DNA of 45,591 nt, taken from Lysobacter sp. (GTDB taxonomy: Bacteria > Pseudomonadota > Gammaproteobacteria > Xanthomonadales > Xanthomonadaceae). The stretch spans positions 1-45,591 of the forward strand of contig JASLDW010000040.1 of the NCBI GenBank assembly GCA_030151365.1, read 5' to 3'. Each line of letters opens with the position of its first letter. Within the stretch, counting starts at the first letter, position 1. A program made the position numbers and the translations under genes. The notes below the pieces were generated by a model that worked only from the letters and a program-made list of their open reading frames with translations, was not told the DNA's origin and did no database searches. Positions 17,898-26,715 of the stretch are shown here, piece by piece.

Positions 17898-20336
17898 TCA
17901 GTAGGGTTTCTTGCTGCGCTTGGCCGGCTTGCCGCGCGGCGCCGGCGGGCGCGGCGAATCGAACGCGCCGCTGTCGTCGACCAGCTTGAAGTCGATGCGG
18001 CGATCCTCGACGCTGGCCTTGAGCACGACCACCTCGACCTGGTCGCCGAGGCGGAACTCCATCCCGCGACGATCGCCGGTAAGCGTCTTGCGGATCGGAT
18101 CGAAGTGGTAGAAGTCCTGCGGCAGCGAGGTGACGTGCACCAGCCCGCTGACCTTGGACTCGGTCAGTTCGACGAACAGGCCGAACGAGGTCACGCCGCT
18201 GATGGTGCCGGCAAAACGACCGCCGACATGCTTTTCCATCCATGCGGCGCGGTAACGCTCGTCGACTTCGCGTTCGGCTTCGTCGGCGCGGCGTTCGCGG
18301 TCGGAGCACAGTTGCGTCAGCGCCGCCATCTCGCGCGGCGTCGGCCAGCCACGATCGGCGGTTCCGCCGTGCAGGACGTGTTTGATCGCACGATGCACGA
18401 CAAGATCGGGATAGCGGCGGATCGGCGAGGTGAAGTGCGCATAGGCATCGAGCGCGAGACCGAAGTGCCCGATGTTGTCCGGCGAATACACCGCCAGGCT
18501 CTGGCTGCGCAGCACCACCGATTCCAGCAAGGGTGCGTCCGGACGTTCGCGGATCACCTTGAGCAGCGCGGTGAAGTCTCCCGGCGTCACCTTGCTCCAA
18601 GGCGGCAGGCGCAGGTTGAATTCCTTGAGGAATTCCAGCAGGTCGGCGTACTTGGCTTCCGGCGGCTTGTCGTGGATGCGGAACGGCGCCGGCATGCGGT
18701 GGGCGAGCAGGAAGCGCGCGGCCTCGACGTTCGCCGCGATCATGCATTCCTCGATCAGCTTGTGGGCGTCGTTGCGCTGGAGCATCCCGGCCTGGACCAC
18801 GTCGCCGGTGTTGTCGAGGACGAAGCGCACTTCCGACGATTCGAATTCGATCGCGCCGCGCTTCTGGCGCGCCTCGGCCAGCACCTTGTAAAGCGCGTGC
18901 AGCTGCCGGACCTGCGGCAGCAGACTGCCGACGCGCTGCAAGGCGTCCTCGCGGGCATCGTCGGGGATGCCGTCGCCGATCGCGTTCCACACTTGCGTGT
19001 AAGTGAGCCGCGCGTGCGAGTTCATCACCGCTTCGTGGAAACTCGAGGACTTCACCTGGCCATGGGCATCGATCTGCATGTCGCAGGCGAAGCACAGGCG
19101 ATCCACTTTCGGATTGAGCGAGCAAATGCCGTTCGACAAGGTCTCCGGCAGCATCGGCACCACGAAACCCGGGAAATACACGCTGGTCGCGCGCAGCAGG
19201 GCTTCGTGGTCGAGCGGCGTGCCCGGCTGCACGTAATTCGAGACATCGGCGATGGCGACGATCAGACGGAAACCGCCGCCCTTCTGCGGCTCGCACCAGA
19301 CGGCGTCGTCGAAATCCTTGGCGTCCTCGCCATCGATGGTCACCAGCGGCAGCGTGCGCAGGTCGAGGCGTCCGGCCGCCATCGCCGGCGTCACATCCTG
19401 TGGGACGTTCGCGGCTTCATCCAGCACGTCCTGGGGGAATTCGTGCGGCAGGTCGTGGCCGTGGATCGCGGCCTCCACCACCAGCGACGGCGTCAGCTTG
19501 TCGCCGAGCACGGCGACGATGCGTCCGATCGGCGGACGCACGGCATCGGCGGCCTGGGTGATTTCGCAGACCACCAGCTGGCCATTGCGGGCGTCGCCGC
19601 GGGCATCGCTGGGGATCTGCACGTTGCGCTGGATGCGGCGATCGTCCGGCACCACGTAGCTGATGCCCGACTCCAGCACGAAACGGCCGGTGAGGCGATT
19701 GAGCCGGCGCTCCAGTACTTCGACCACCTGCCCCTCGGGACGACCGCGGCGATCGAGGCCGGTGATGCAGGCGAGCACCTTGTCGCCGTGCATGGCCTTG
19801 CGCATTTCCAGCGGCGGCAGGAACAGGTCCTCGCCGCCTTCGTCGGGGCGCAGGAAGCCGAAACCGTCGGGATTGGCGATCACCGTGCCGCGCACGAGAT
19901 CGACCGCGCGCGCCGGCAGGTAGTCGCCGGCGCGATTCCGCAGCAACTGGCCGTCGCGCACCATCGCCGAGAGGCGACGGTTGAGGATTTCGAAACGATC
20001 CGGCGCGGCGAGGTCGAAGGTCTGCGCCAGCGTTTCCGCGGACTGCGGGCCTTCCGATTTCGACAACGCCAGCAGGATGGCTTCGCGACTGGCGATCGGA
20101 TCGGCGTAGCGCTCGGCCTCGCGATGGGCCATCGGATCGTGGTGACCACCGGCGTGCATGGGCGGACGCTTGCCGGCTGGCCTGCCCGATCGACCCGGGC
20201 CGCCCGTGGCCGGCATCCACGATGGCAATGACGACTTGCCGCCGCGACCGCCAGATCCCTGGCGCGCACCACGGCCTTGCTGGCCGCCGCCCGACGCTCC
20301 CTTGCCGCCCGCACCTTTGCCGGTTTTCCTGCTCAT
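17898..20336 (-). CDS. rnr: Ribonuclease R
   Basis: RNase R is a processive 3'-5' exoribonuclease that degrades structured RNA. The 812 residues contain a helix-turn-helix/cold-shock N-terminus from about residue 70 (HREAERYADPIASREAILLAL), the RNB catalytic domain with the acidic cluster IDGEDAKDFDDA, HFTSPIRRYPDLVVHR, an S1 domain (GTISGVTSFGLFVEL) and a basic tail. Compared with E. coli it carries about 65 extra N-terminal residues, rich in Gly, Arg, Lys, Ser and Pro. A GTG six codons upstream is an alternative start. It is first in rnr-rlmB-small membrane protein and divergent from tRNA-Leu. Confidence 0.96.
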   Translation of the reverse strand: MSRKTGKGAGGKGASGGGQQGRGARQGSGGRGGKSSLPSWMPATGGPGRSGRPAGKRPPMHAGGHHDPMAHREAERYADPIASREAILLALSKSEGPQSAETLAQTFDLAAPDRFEILNRRLSAMVRDGQLLRNRAGDYLPARAVDLVRGTVIANPDGFGFLRPDEGGEDLFLPPLEMRKAMHGDKVLACITGLDRRGRPEGQVVEVLERRLNRLTGRFVLESGISYVVPDDRRIQRNVQIPSDARGDARNGQLVVCEITQAADAVRPPIGRIVAVLGDKLTPSLVVEAAIHGHDLPHEFPQDVLDEAANVPQDVTPAMAAGRLDLRTLPLVTIDGEDAKDFDDAVWCEPQKGGGFRLIVAIADVSNYVQPGTPLDHEALLRATSVYFPGFVVPMLPETLSNGICSLNPKVDRLCFACDMQIDAHGQVKSSSFHEAVMNSHARLTYTQVWNAIGDGIPDDAREDALQRVGSLLPQVRQLHALYKVLAEARQKRGAIEFESSEVRFVLDNTGDVVQAGMLQRNDAHKLIEECMIAANVEAARFLLAHRMPAPFRIHDKPPEAKYADLLEFLKEFNLRLPPWSKVTPGDFTALLKVIRERPDAPLLESVVLRSQSLAVYSPDNIGHFGLALDAYAHFTSPIRRYPDLVVHRAIKHVLHGGTADRGWPTPREMAALTQLCSDRERRADEAEREVDERYRAAWMEKHVGGRFAGTISGVTSFGLFVELTESKVSGLVHVTSLPQDFYHFDPIRKTLTGDRRGMEFRLGDQVEVVVLKASVEDRRIDFKLVDDSGAFDSPRPPAPRGKPAKRSKKPY

Positions 20337-20388
20337 GGCGCCATGGTCGCACACTGGTGCGCATCGTCATCGCGATCCACCCATTGGC

Positions 20389-20417
20389 TTGACGCGGATA
20401 GGCGGCATCCGCATAAT
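20389..20417 (+). promoter_or_regulatory. Promoter of tRNA-Leu
   Basis: TTGACG (20389-20394) and CATAAT (20412-20417) are separated by 17 bases, close to the sigma-70 optimum. Transcription would start near 20424, a few bases before the tRNA. A GC-rich stretch (GGCGG) follows the -35, and no other gene intervenes. Confidence 0.85.
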
Positions 20418-20430
20418 GGGCGGCTCATCT

Positions 20431-20515
<85 letters not shown>

Positions 20516-20531
20516 CAGATGAAATCAAGAA

Positions 20532-20553
20532 CCTCGCGCAAGCGGGGTTTTTT
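20532..20553 (+). terminator. Intrinsic terminator behind tRNA-Leu
   Basis: CCTCGC-GCAA-GCGGGG (one T-G pair) is followed by six T. It lies 16 bases after the CCA end. Confidence 0.9.
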
Positions 20554-20595
20554 GTTTCCGGCGCAAGGCCTCGCAGGCCGGCTAAACTGCCCGCC

Positions 20596-21015
20596 GTGAA
20601 CCTGCTGCGCCACCCCGCCCTTCGCTTCGTCAGGCTACCGGCCCTGCTGGCGGTCCTGCTGTTGGCGACGCTGCCCACGCTGGGCCGGCTGCATGCAGCG
20701 CCGACATCGGGGACGCACACCGCCCGGGTTGCGCTGTGCACCGTCGAAGGATTGCGTTCGGTGCAACTGGGCCTGGCGCCGTCGCACGACACGCCGGCGC
20801 CCGTCGCGCCCGAACGCCACCAACACGATGACTGCGCCTACTGCCCGTTGCTGGCCGGCCTCGCGCAGCTGTCGGTCGCACCGGTGTTGCAGTTGCTGGC
20901 ACCCGATGCCGGCACGCAGCCCCGCGTTCAACCCGCGACGGACATCGCGGCCATCGCCGACACCGGGCTCGGTGCCCGCGGACCTCCGGCCAATCAGGCA
21001 TCGATTCCCGCCTGA
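20596..21015 (+). CDS. DUF2946 family protein, likely metal (copper) related
   Basis: The 139-residue protein has an N-terminal hydrophobic helix (LPALLAVLLLATLPTLG) that exports or anchors it. The rest shows the DUF2946 pattern: ALCTVEG with Cys48, then a His/Cys cluster H75-Q-H77-D-D-C80-A-Y-C83. DUF2946 proteins are often found next to TonB receptors for copper, and the cluster could bind a metal. It starts at GTG; a TAAACT box ends seven bases before the GTG, so the mRNA may be leaderless. The TonB receptor gene starts 40 bases behind it. The function is inferred from context only. Confidence 0.82.
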   Translation: MNLLRHPALRFVRLPALLAVLLLATLPTLGRLHAAPTSGTHTARVALCTVEGLRSVQLGLAPSHDTPAPVAPERHQHDDCAYCPLLAGLAQLSVAPVLQLLAPDAGTQPRVQPATDIAAIADTGLGARGPPANQASIPA

Positions 21016-21055
21016 TCCGCGCGCATTCGCGCGCATCCGTCTTCCCGGAGTCCCA

Positions 21056-23368
21056 ATGTCCGTTTTCCACCATGCGATGCCGCGCGCATCGCTGCTGGCC
21101 GTTGCCATCTGCATGGCGCTGCCCGCGATATCGGTCGCGCAATCCTCGCCATCGCAATCCCCCGCACCCGCCGTTACCCCGAAGCAAGTATTCGACACGG
21201 TGACGATCCGCGGCATGCAGCCGACCTCGCTGCCGACCCAGGTGCCGACCACGATCGAAGGCATCACCGGCGATGCCGTGCGCGAACGCATCAATGCCAC
21301 CGACGCCGAGGATGCGCTGAAATATTTCCCCAGCCTGCTGGTACGCAAGCGCTATATCGGCGACTACGACCACGCCGTGCTGGCCACGCGCGCATCGGGC
21401 ACCAACAACAGCGCGCGATCGCTGGTCTATGCCGACGGGATCCTGCTGTCGAACCTGCTGGGCAACGGCGCGACGTTCACCCCGCGCTGGGGCATGGTCG
21501 ATCCCGCCGAAATCGAACGCGTCGATGTCCTCTACGGGCCATTCTCCGCCGCCTATTCCGGCAATTCCGTCGGCGCAGTGGTGGACTACGTGACGCGAAT
21601 GCCCGATCGCCTCGAAATCCATGCACGCGCCGGTTACGCGCTGGAACGCGCACAGGTCTACGGAACACGCGGCGATTTCCCGGCGCGCGCGTTCCAGGTT
21701 TCCGCGGGCGATCGCTGGGGCGCGCTGTCGGCGTGGCTGTCCGTGAACCACAATGACAGCGACGCGCATCCGATCGCTTTCGCCACCCTGCCCGCCGGCG
21801 CCGGCAAGGTCGGCACTCCGGCAACACCGGTGAGCGGCGCCATTGCTGGTGAAAATCCGCGCGGGCAACCCTGGTACGTGGTCGGCGCATCCGGCCAGAC
21901 CCACACCACGCAGGACATGGTGAAACTGAAGCTGGCCTGGGACATTCGCCCCGGATTGCGCCTGAGCTATCTCGTCAACCAATGGCGGAACGATGCCGAG
22001 CGCGGCGCTGAAACGTATCTGCGCGATGCCAACGGCAAGCCGGTGTATTCGGGCAATGTCGCGATCGATGGATTGAGCTACAGCCTCGCAGCGACCGCGC
22101 TGCCGCTGCAGCAGGCGGAAATGAAACACCGCATGCAGGGCATCAGCCTGCGCCAGGGCGGCAGTGGCCGCTGGACGTGGGCGCTGGCCGCGAGTCGCTA
22201 CGACTACGCGGTCGATCGCGTGCGCTCGCCGCTGGTGGCGCTCCCGTTGGCGGACGCCGGTGGCAGCGGATTGCTGGCCGACAGCCACGGCACCGGCTGG
22301 ACCACGCTCACGGCGCGCGCGACGTGGCGTCCCGGCGCGCACATCGTCGAATTCGGCATCGGCGACGACGCGTATCGCCTGCGCACGCAGGTGTCGTCAC
22401 TGCAGGAGTGGAAGCGTGGCCTCGATGGCCCGCGCGCGTCGGCGTTCGCGGGCACCACGCGGCTCGCCAGTGCATTCGTGCAGGACACCTGGCGCATCGC
22501 GCCGCGCTGGACATCGATGCTGGGGTTGCGCGGCGAGCGCTGGGAAGCGCGCGACGGCCTGCTAGCCAACGCCACGAGCGCGTTGCGCTTCGCGCCGCGT
22601 GACCAATCCTCGTTGTCGCCCAAGGCGGCGCTTGAGTTCCTGCCGGCGCAGGACTGGGCGCTGAAGGCATCGATCGGACGCGCCGTGCGCTTCCCGACGG
22701 TCAGCGAGTTGTACCAGGGCACGATCGCCAGCGGCAGCATCGTCAACAACGATCCGAACCTGCGACCGGAGCGCTCGGTCACGTCGGAGCTCTCGGCGAT
22801 CCACAAGACCGACCACGGCGACGTGCGCGCCACCGTGTTCAACGAATTCACCCGCGACGCCCTGTATTCGCAGACCGACGTCACCGTCGTGCCGAATGTC
22901 ACCAACATCCAGAACATCGATGCCATCCGCACACGGGGCCTGGAACTGGCCACGCACGCGGACAACATCGGCATCGCCGGGCTGGAACTCGACGCCAGCC
23001 TCACCTGGACCGACTCGCGGATCACCCGCAACCATCGCTTCCCGGCCAGCGAAGGAAAATGGCAACCGCGGGTGCCGCGCTGGCGCGCCAACCTGCTGGC
23101 GACGTGGCGCGCGGACGACCACTGGAGCATCACCGGCGGCGTGCGCTACAGCGGCCAGCAATACAACACGCTCGACAACGGCGACATCCACAGCCACGCC
23201 TATACCGGCACCAGCCCGTTCCTGGTTGCGGACGTCAAACTGCATTACCGTCGCGACGCGCACTGGAGCGGCGCGTTCGGCGTCGACAATCTTGGCAACC
23301 AGACCTACTGGGCGTTCCATCCCTACAATCAGCGGACGTGGCTGGCGGAGTTGCGCTATGACCTGTGA
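21056..23368 (+). CDS. TonB-dependent outer membrane receptor, probable copper receptor
   Basis: The 770-residue protein has a signal peptide (cleavage near residue 29), a TonB box DTVTI (47-51), a plug domain (TDAEDALKYFPSLLVRKRYIGDYD…IERVDVLYGPFSAAYSGNSVGAVVDYVT) and a 22-strand-type barrel ending in a typical aromatic-rich C-terminus. It takes a ligand through the outer membrane using TonB energy. The plug has no extra signalling domain. The DUF2946 gene in front and the lipoprotein gene behind suggest a copper receptor of the OprC/NosA kind, but the ligand is not proven by sequence. CGGAG precedes the ATG. Confidence 0.92.
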   Translation: MSVFHHAMPRASLLAVAICMALPAISVAQSSPSQSPAPAVTPKQVFDTVTIRGMQPTSLPTQVPTTIEGITGDAVRERINATDAEDALKYFPSLLVRKRYIGDYDHAVLATRASGTNNSARSLVYADGILLSNLLGNGATFTPRWGMVDPAEIERVDVLYGPFSAAYSGNSVGAVVDYVTRMPDRLEIHARAGYALERAQVYGTRGDFPARAFQVSAGDRWGALSAWLSVNHNDSDAHPIAFATLPAGAGKVGTPATPVSGAIAGENPRGQPWYVVGASGQTHTTQDMVKLKLAWDIRPGLRLSYLVNQWRNDAERGAETYLRDANGKPVYSGNVAIDGLSYSLAATALPLQQAEMKHRMQGISLRQGGSGRWTWALAASRYDYAVDRVRSPLVALPLADAGGSGLLADSHGTGWTTLTARATWRPGAHIVEFGIGDDAYRLRTQVSSLQEWKRGLDGPRASAFAGTTRLASAFVQDTWRIAPRWTSMLGLRGERWEARDGLLANATSALRFAPRDQSSLSPKAALEFLPAQDWALKASIGRAVRFPTVSELYQGTIASGSIVNNDPNLRPERSVTSELSAIHKTDHGDVRATVFNEFTRDALYSQTDVTVVPNVTNIQNIDAIRTRGLELATHADNIGIAGLELDASLTWTDSRITRNHRFPASEGKWQPRVPRWRANLLATWRADDHWSITGGVRYSGQQYNTLDNGDIHSHAYTGTSPFLVADVKLHYRRDAHWSGAFGVDNLGNQTYWAFHPYNQRTWLAELRYDL

Positions 23369-23381
23369 AGCAATCCGGCAC

Positions 23382-24608
23382 ATGCGATCCATCCACATGT
23401 TCGTGCTCGCCGCACTGGCATTGGCCACGACGGCATGCCACCCCGGGACGTCGCAGTCGGGTCATCCGCAGGCGATCCATAGTGAACCCTGGCAGTTGCC
23501 CGCACCGGTCGGAGCGTCATTGGCGGACCTGTCGGTGACGCCATCGAACGAACTGCTGTTGTCGTGGACGCAACCCGGTGTCGGTGACGACCAGATCCTG
23601 GTGGTCTCCCGCTACTCAGGGGGACACTGGACGTCGCCACTCGCTATCGCGCATTCGACATGGTTCGGGAACGCGATGGACACGCCCCATGTCCGCATGA
23701 CCGCAGACGGAACGTTGTGGGCGCAGTGGCTCAGCCGCGGCGCGAATGGCGCGGGACATGCCCGCGATGCCGTGCTGTCGCGCTCGCTGGATGGCGGACG
23801 CAACTGGTCGCAACCGGTCAGGATCAATACCGATGGCACGGAGACCGAACACGGGTTCACCGCCCTGTGGCCGGCATCGCGCGATCGCCTCGGCATCGCC
23901 TGGCTGGATGGCCGCGCGACGATCGCTTCGGGTGCCACCATGTTGCGTGCGACCACGTTCGACTCGAAGCTGGATCGCGGAGAAGAGCGCGTCGTCGACA
24001 TCTCGACTTGCGATTGCTGCCGGACGAACGCGGCGATGACCGCCAGCGGCCCGATCCTCGCATACCGCGGACGCACCGCCGCGGACGTTCGCGACATCAT
24101 GGTGACCGGCCTCGATGGAGGACACTGGCGCACGCCCGTCAGCGTCCACGCCGACGGCTGGGTCCTGAAGGGCTGCCCGATGAACGGCCCGGCGATCGCG
24201 GCCAGGGACGACACTGTTGCGGTGGCGTGGTACACCGTCATCGGCGATGTCCCCGCGGTGCGCGTTGCCCATAGCCGCGATGGCGGCCGGAGCTTCGGCG
24301 CACCGGTGGAACTTTCACGCCGCCCACGCCTGCAGGGGCGCACCAGTGCCGCGCGCACCGCCGACGGAACATGGGTGACCTGGCTGGATGACGCATCGGG
24401 CGTGGCCGTGCTGAAGCTTGCGCGCGTCGATTTCGACGCTGCGAATCCCGCGGTCGAATCGATCACGCTGCACTCTTTCGCCGGGCACGGCCGTGGTACC
24501 GGCTACAGCAGTCTTGCCGCGGTGGACGGCAAACTCTATGCACTCTGGAGCGATGTCGCCGCAGACCGTCCGATATTGGCCGGCGCCGTCGTTTCCCGGA
24601 AGGAGTGA
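23382..24608 (+). CDS. Lipoprotein with sialidase-like (BNR/Asp-box) propeller
   Basis: The 408 residues begin with a lipoprotein-type signal ending at Cys19 (LALATTAC), although the lipobox is not ideal. The mature part looks like a six-bladed propeller with Asp boxes (SRSLDGGRNW, SRDGGRSF). The catalytic Arg triad and Tyr of true sialidases are not evident, so sialidase activity is unlikely. Two Cys sites stand out: C210-D-C212-C213 and C265-P-M267, both possible metal ligands. It lies 13 bases after the TonB receptor stop, and an alternative start overlapping that stop by 11 bases exists. I infer a cell-envelope partner of the receptor. Confidence 0.75.
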   Translation: MRSIHMFVLAALALATTACHPGTSQSGHPQAIHSEPWQLPAPVGASLADLSVTPSNELLLSWTQPGVGDDQILVVSRYSGGHWTSPLAIAHSTWFGNAMDTPHVRMTADGTLWAQWLSRGANGAGHARDAVLSRSLDGGRNWSQPVRINTDGTETEHGFTALWPASRDRLGIAWLDGRATIASGATMLRATTFDSKLDRGEERVVDISTCDCCRTNAAMTASGPILAYRGRTAADVRDIMVTGLDGGHWRTPVSVHADGWVLKGCPMNGPAIAARDDTVAVAWYTVIGDVPAVRVAHSRDGGRSFGAPVELSRRPRLQGRTSAARTADGTWVTWLDDASGVAVLKLARVDFDAANPAVESITLHSFAGHGRGTGYSSLAAVDGKLYALWSDVAADRPILAGAVVSRKE

Positions 24609-24612
24609 TGCC

Positions 24613-26715
24613 TCAACGCGCCGGCGCATCGGCAAACTGCAGGAAATCCTTGCCCGCCATCCGCAACCCCTTGCGCAGCCAGGCGCGGATTTCGCCGTCG
24701 GGCGGCTGCGGCGCCACACCGCCCAAATGCGCGTGGAAGAGGTGTTCCAGCTCGAACAACCAGGCTTCGCGCGCCACCGGCTCGCGATTGGAATGCCCGG
24801 CATCGGCGTCGACCAGCAGGCTGGCGTCGCTGCCGGCCAGTTTCAGTCGCGCTGCATATTCGATGACGCCGGCGATCCCGACGCGCTGGTCTTCGCCACC
24901 CGCCGCGATCAGCAACGGACGGCGCATGCGCGCGGCATTGGCCAGGGGGGACTGCGCGCGCAGGCGCGCCATGGTCGCCGCGTCGGCGGGATCCACGCCC
25001 ATCATCCGCACCCAGTCGCGCATCGGCACCACGTTGCCGAGCTGCAATGCCTCGGGATTGCGCAGGATCCAGCGCAGCGTCCAGCCGAAATCCGGAGGCG
25101 GCACCATCGCCGCGCCGGCCTTGAACAATTCCGGCTGGAACGTCACGCCGAGCAACGCGGAATATCCGCCGAACGACGCCCCGGTGATGCCGACGCGATC
25201 AGCGTCGCCGATGCCGTTCGCCAACAGCCAACGCGTCCCTTCGACGATGTCCTGCTGCACGCGACCATTGCCGAAATCGCCGCCGGCACCCATTGCATAG
25301 GCACGCCCGTAGCCGGTGGACGAACGCGGATCCGGCTCGAAGACCGCATAGCCGCGGTTGGCCAGCAATTGCGCAACCGCACGGAATTCCGGACGCCAGT
25401 GATTCCACGGTCCGCCGTGCACGCTGACGACCAGCGGCAACGTCGCCGCATCCCGCCCCGGCGGCAGGGTCAGGAACCCGTGCAGACGCATGCCGTCGGA
25501 AGCACGCCAGCTCATCGGCAACACGTTCGCGACGGCGGCGGGGGGGACATGCGTGGCCGGCTTGCCATCGCTCGCGAAGACCGGTGCGTCATCGAACAGA
25601 AGGTCCAGCGAACGCATGCGCGGATCGAACAGGTGCCAGCGCCGCCCCTGCAGGGCGCTGCCGCGCTCTTCCACCAACCACTTGCCCGCGGAAACCTGCA
25701 GGTCGAGATCGCGTCCCGGCAGCTTTGTTTGCAACGTCGCGAGCGCCGGGGCATCGATGGCGTCCAGCGCCTGCAACATGGGCGCCACGCTGCGATACGA
25801 GACGAAGCGCGGGCGATTGGTAACCGGGTCGAAGACCACCTCGTCGACATCGGCAATGCCGTGCGGATCGCCTTGCACGTCGCGCAAGCGACCCTCGGGC
25901 GACAAGGCCTGCAATCGCGTGAGATCGCCGCCGACGTCGCCACGCAGCCATGCCCCGCCGTCCGGCATCGCCGCGAGCAAACCGCAGCGGTGCAGGTTCT
26001 CGCAGCGCAGGACGGCACGCGGACGCCCGTTCTCGAAGCGGTACAGCACCTGCGCCGCGCCATCGACCAACTGCAGCCAGAGCAGGCGCCCCCGCGCATC
26101 CGTGACAGCACCGGTGATGCGCTGCCGATCCCGCCACAACAGCATGCTTCGGCCCTGCATATCGACACGCTGCAGCGACCATGCACTCGGAGTTCCATCC
26201 GCAGCGATTCCGGACTGCTCGATGGCGAGCACCGCCGCGTCCTGGCTGCCATCCACCGCGACAAACTGGCGCTTCGCCTGACCGCCCAATGTCGCGACAA
26301 TGCCCGAACCGGCCTGGCCGCGCGCCGCGAGTGCGAATATTTCGCGCGGTGATTGCAACAGCAGCCAGCGGCTGTCGCGTGTCCATGCGATTTCGCGCGC
26401 ACCGGTATTGCCGAGCAGGCGGCGCGGCGCGGCATCGCCGGAAAGCGTGCGCGACCAGACTTCACGGCTGCGGCCATTCTGGTGCAGCCATGCAAGCCGA
26501 CTGCCATCCGGCGACAGCGCCACCGACGTCGTCGTCGGCTCCAGCAGGAAGGCGCTTCGCGGCAGTCGCGGCGCGGATGGTGCCGCACGCTGCGCCTTGG
26601 CGAAGGCGCGCAACGCGGCGGCATCATCGGCGGCGTGCAGCGGTCGCAGCGACAATCCGCAGCAAACCGCGACAATTGCGACTGCAACGCATATTCCCCG
26701 ACGCCCGCGGATCAT
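24613..26715 (-). CDS. S9 family (prolyl oligopeptidase-type) peptidase, secreted
   Basis: The 700-residue protein starts with a signal peptide (MIRGRRGICVAVAIVAVCCGLSLRPLHA). A beta-propeller domain follows (WD40-like strands such as SVALSPDGSRLAWL), then an alpha/beta-hydrolase domain from about residue 430 with oxyanion segment SVHGGPW, nucleophile Ser514 in GASFGGYS, Asp in GGEDQRV and His in DAGHS. This is the acylaminoacyl-peptidase-like S9C arrangement, acting on short peptides in the periplasm. It overlaps the permease gene by ATGA and is therefore tied to a GntR-controlled transporter operon. Its 3' end is convergent with the lipoprotein gene, four bases away. Confidence 0.9.
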   Translation of the reverse strand: MIRGRRGICVAVAIVAVCCGLSLRPLHAADDAAALRAFAKAQRAAPSAPRLPRSAFLLEPTTTSVALSPDGSRLAWLHQNGRSREVWSRTLSGDAAPRRLLGNTGAREIAWTRDSRWLLLQSPREIFALAARGQAGSGIVATLGGQAKRQFVAVDGSQDAAVLAIEQSGIAADGTPSAWSLQRVDMQGRSMLLWRDRQRITGAVTDARGRLLWLQLVDGAAQVLYRFENGRPRAVLRCENLHRCGLLAAMPDGGAWLRGDVGGDLTRLQALSPEGRLRDVQGDPHGIADVDEVVFDPVTNRPRFVSYRSVAPMLQALDAIDAPALATLQTKLPGRDLDLQVSAGKWLVEERGSALQGRRWHLFDPRMRSLDLLFDDAPVFASDGKPATHVPPAAVANVLPMSWRASDGMRLHGFLTLPPGRDAATLPLVVSVHGGPWNHWRPEFRAVAQLLANRGYAVFEPDPRSSTGYGRAYAMGAGGDFGNGRVQQDIVEGTRWLLANGIGDADRVGITGASFGGYSALLGVTFQPELFKAGAAMVPPPDFGWTLRWILRNPEALQLGNVVPMRDWVRMMGVDPADAATMARLRAQSPLANAARMRRPLLIAAGGEDQRVGIAGVIEYAARLKLAGSDASLLVDADAGHSNREPVAREAWLFELEHLFHAHLGGVAPQPPDGEIRAWLRKGLRMAGKDFLQFADAPAR

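Noticed and set aside
17878..19296. Apparent giant protein joining rlmB to an upstream frame inside rnr
   Set aside because: The upstream part is rnr read in another frame. RlmB starts at MSKDSQW behind the rnr stop.
17895..20231. A 778-codon plus-strand frame opposite rnr
   Set aside because: Shadow of rnr: no motif, no start signals, Arg/His/Ala-rich composition.
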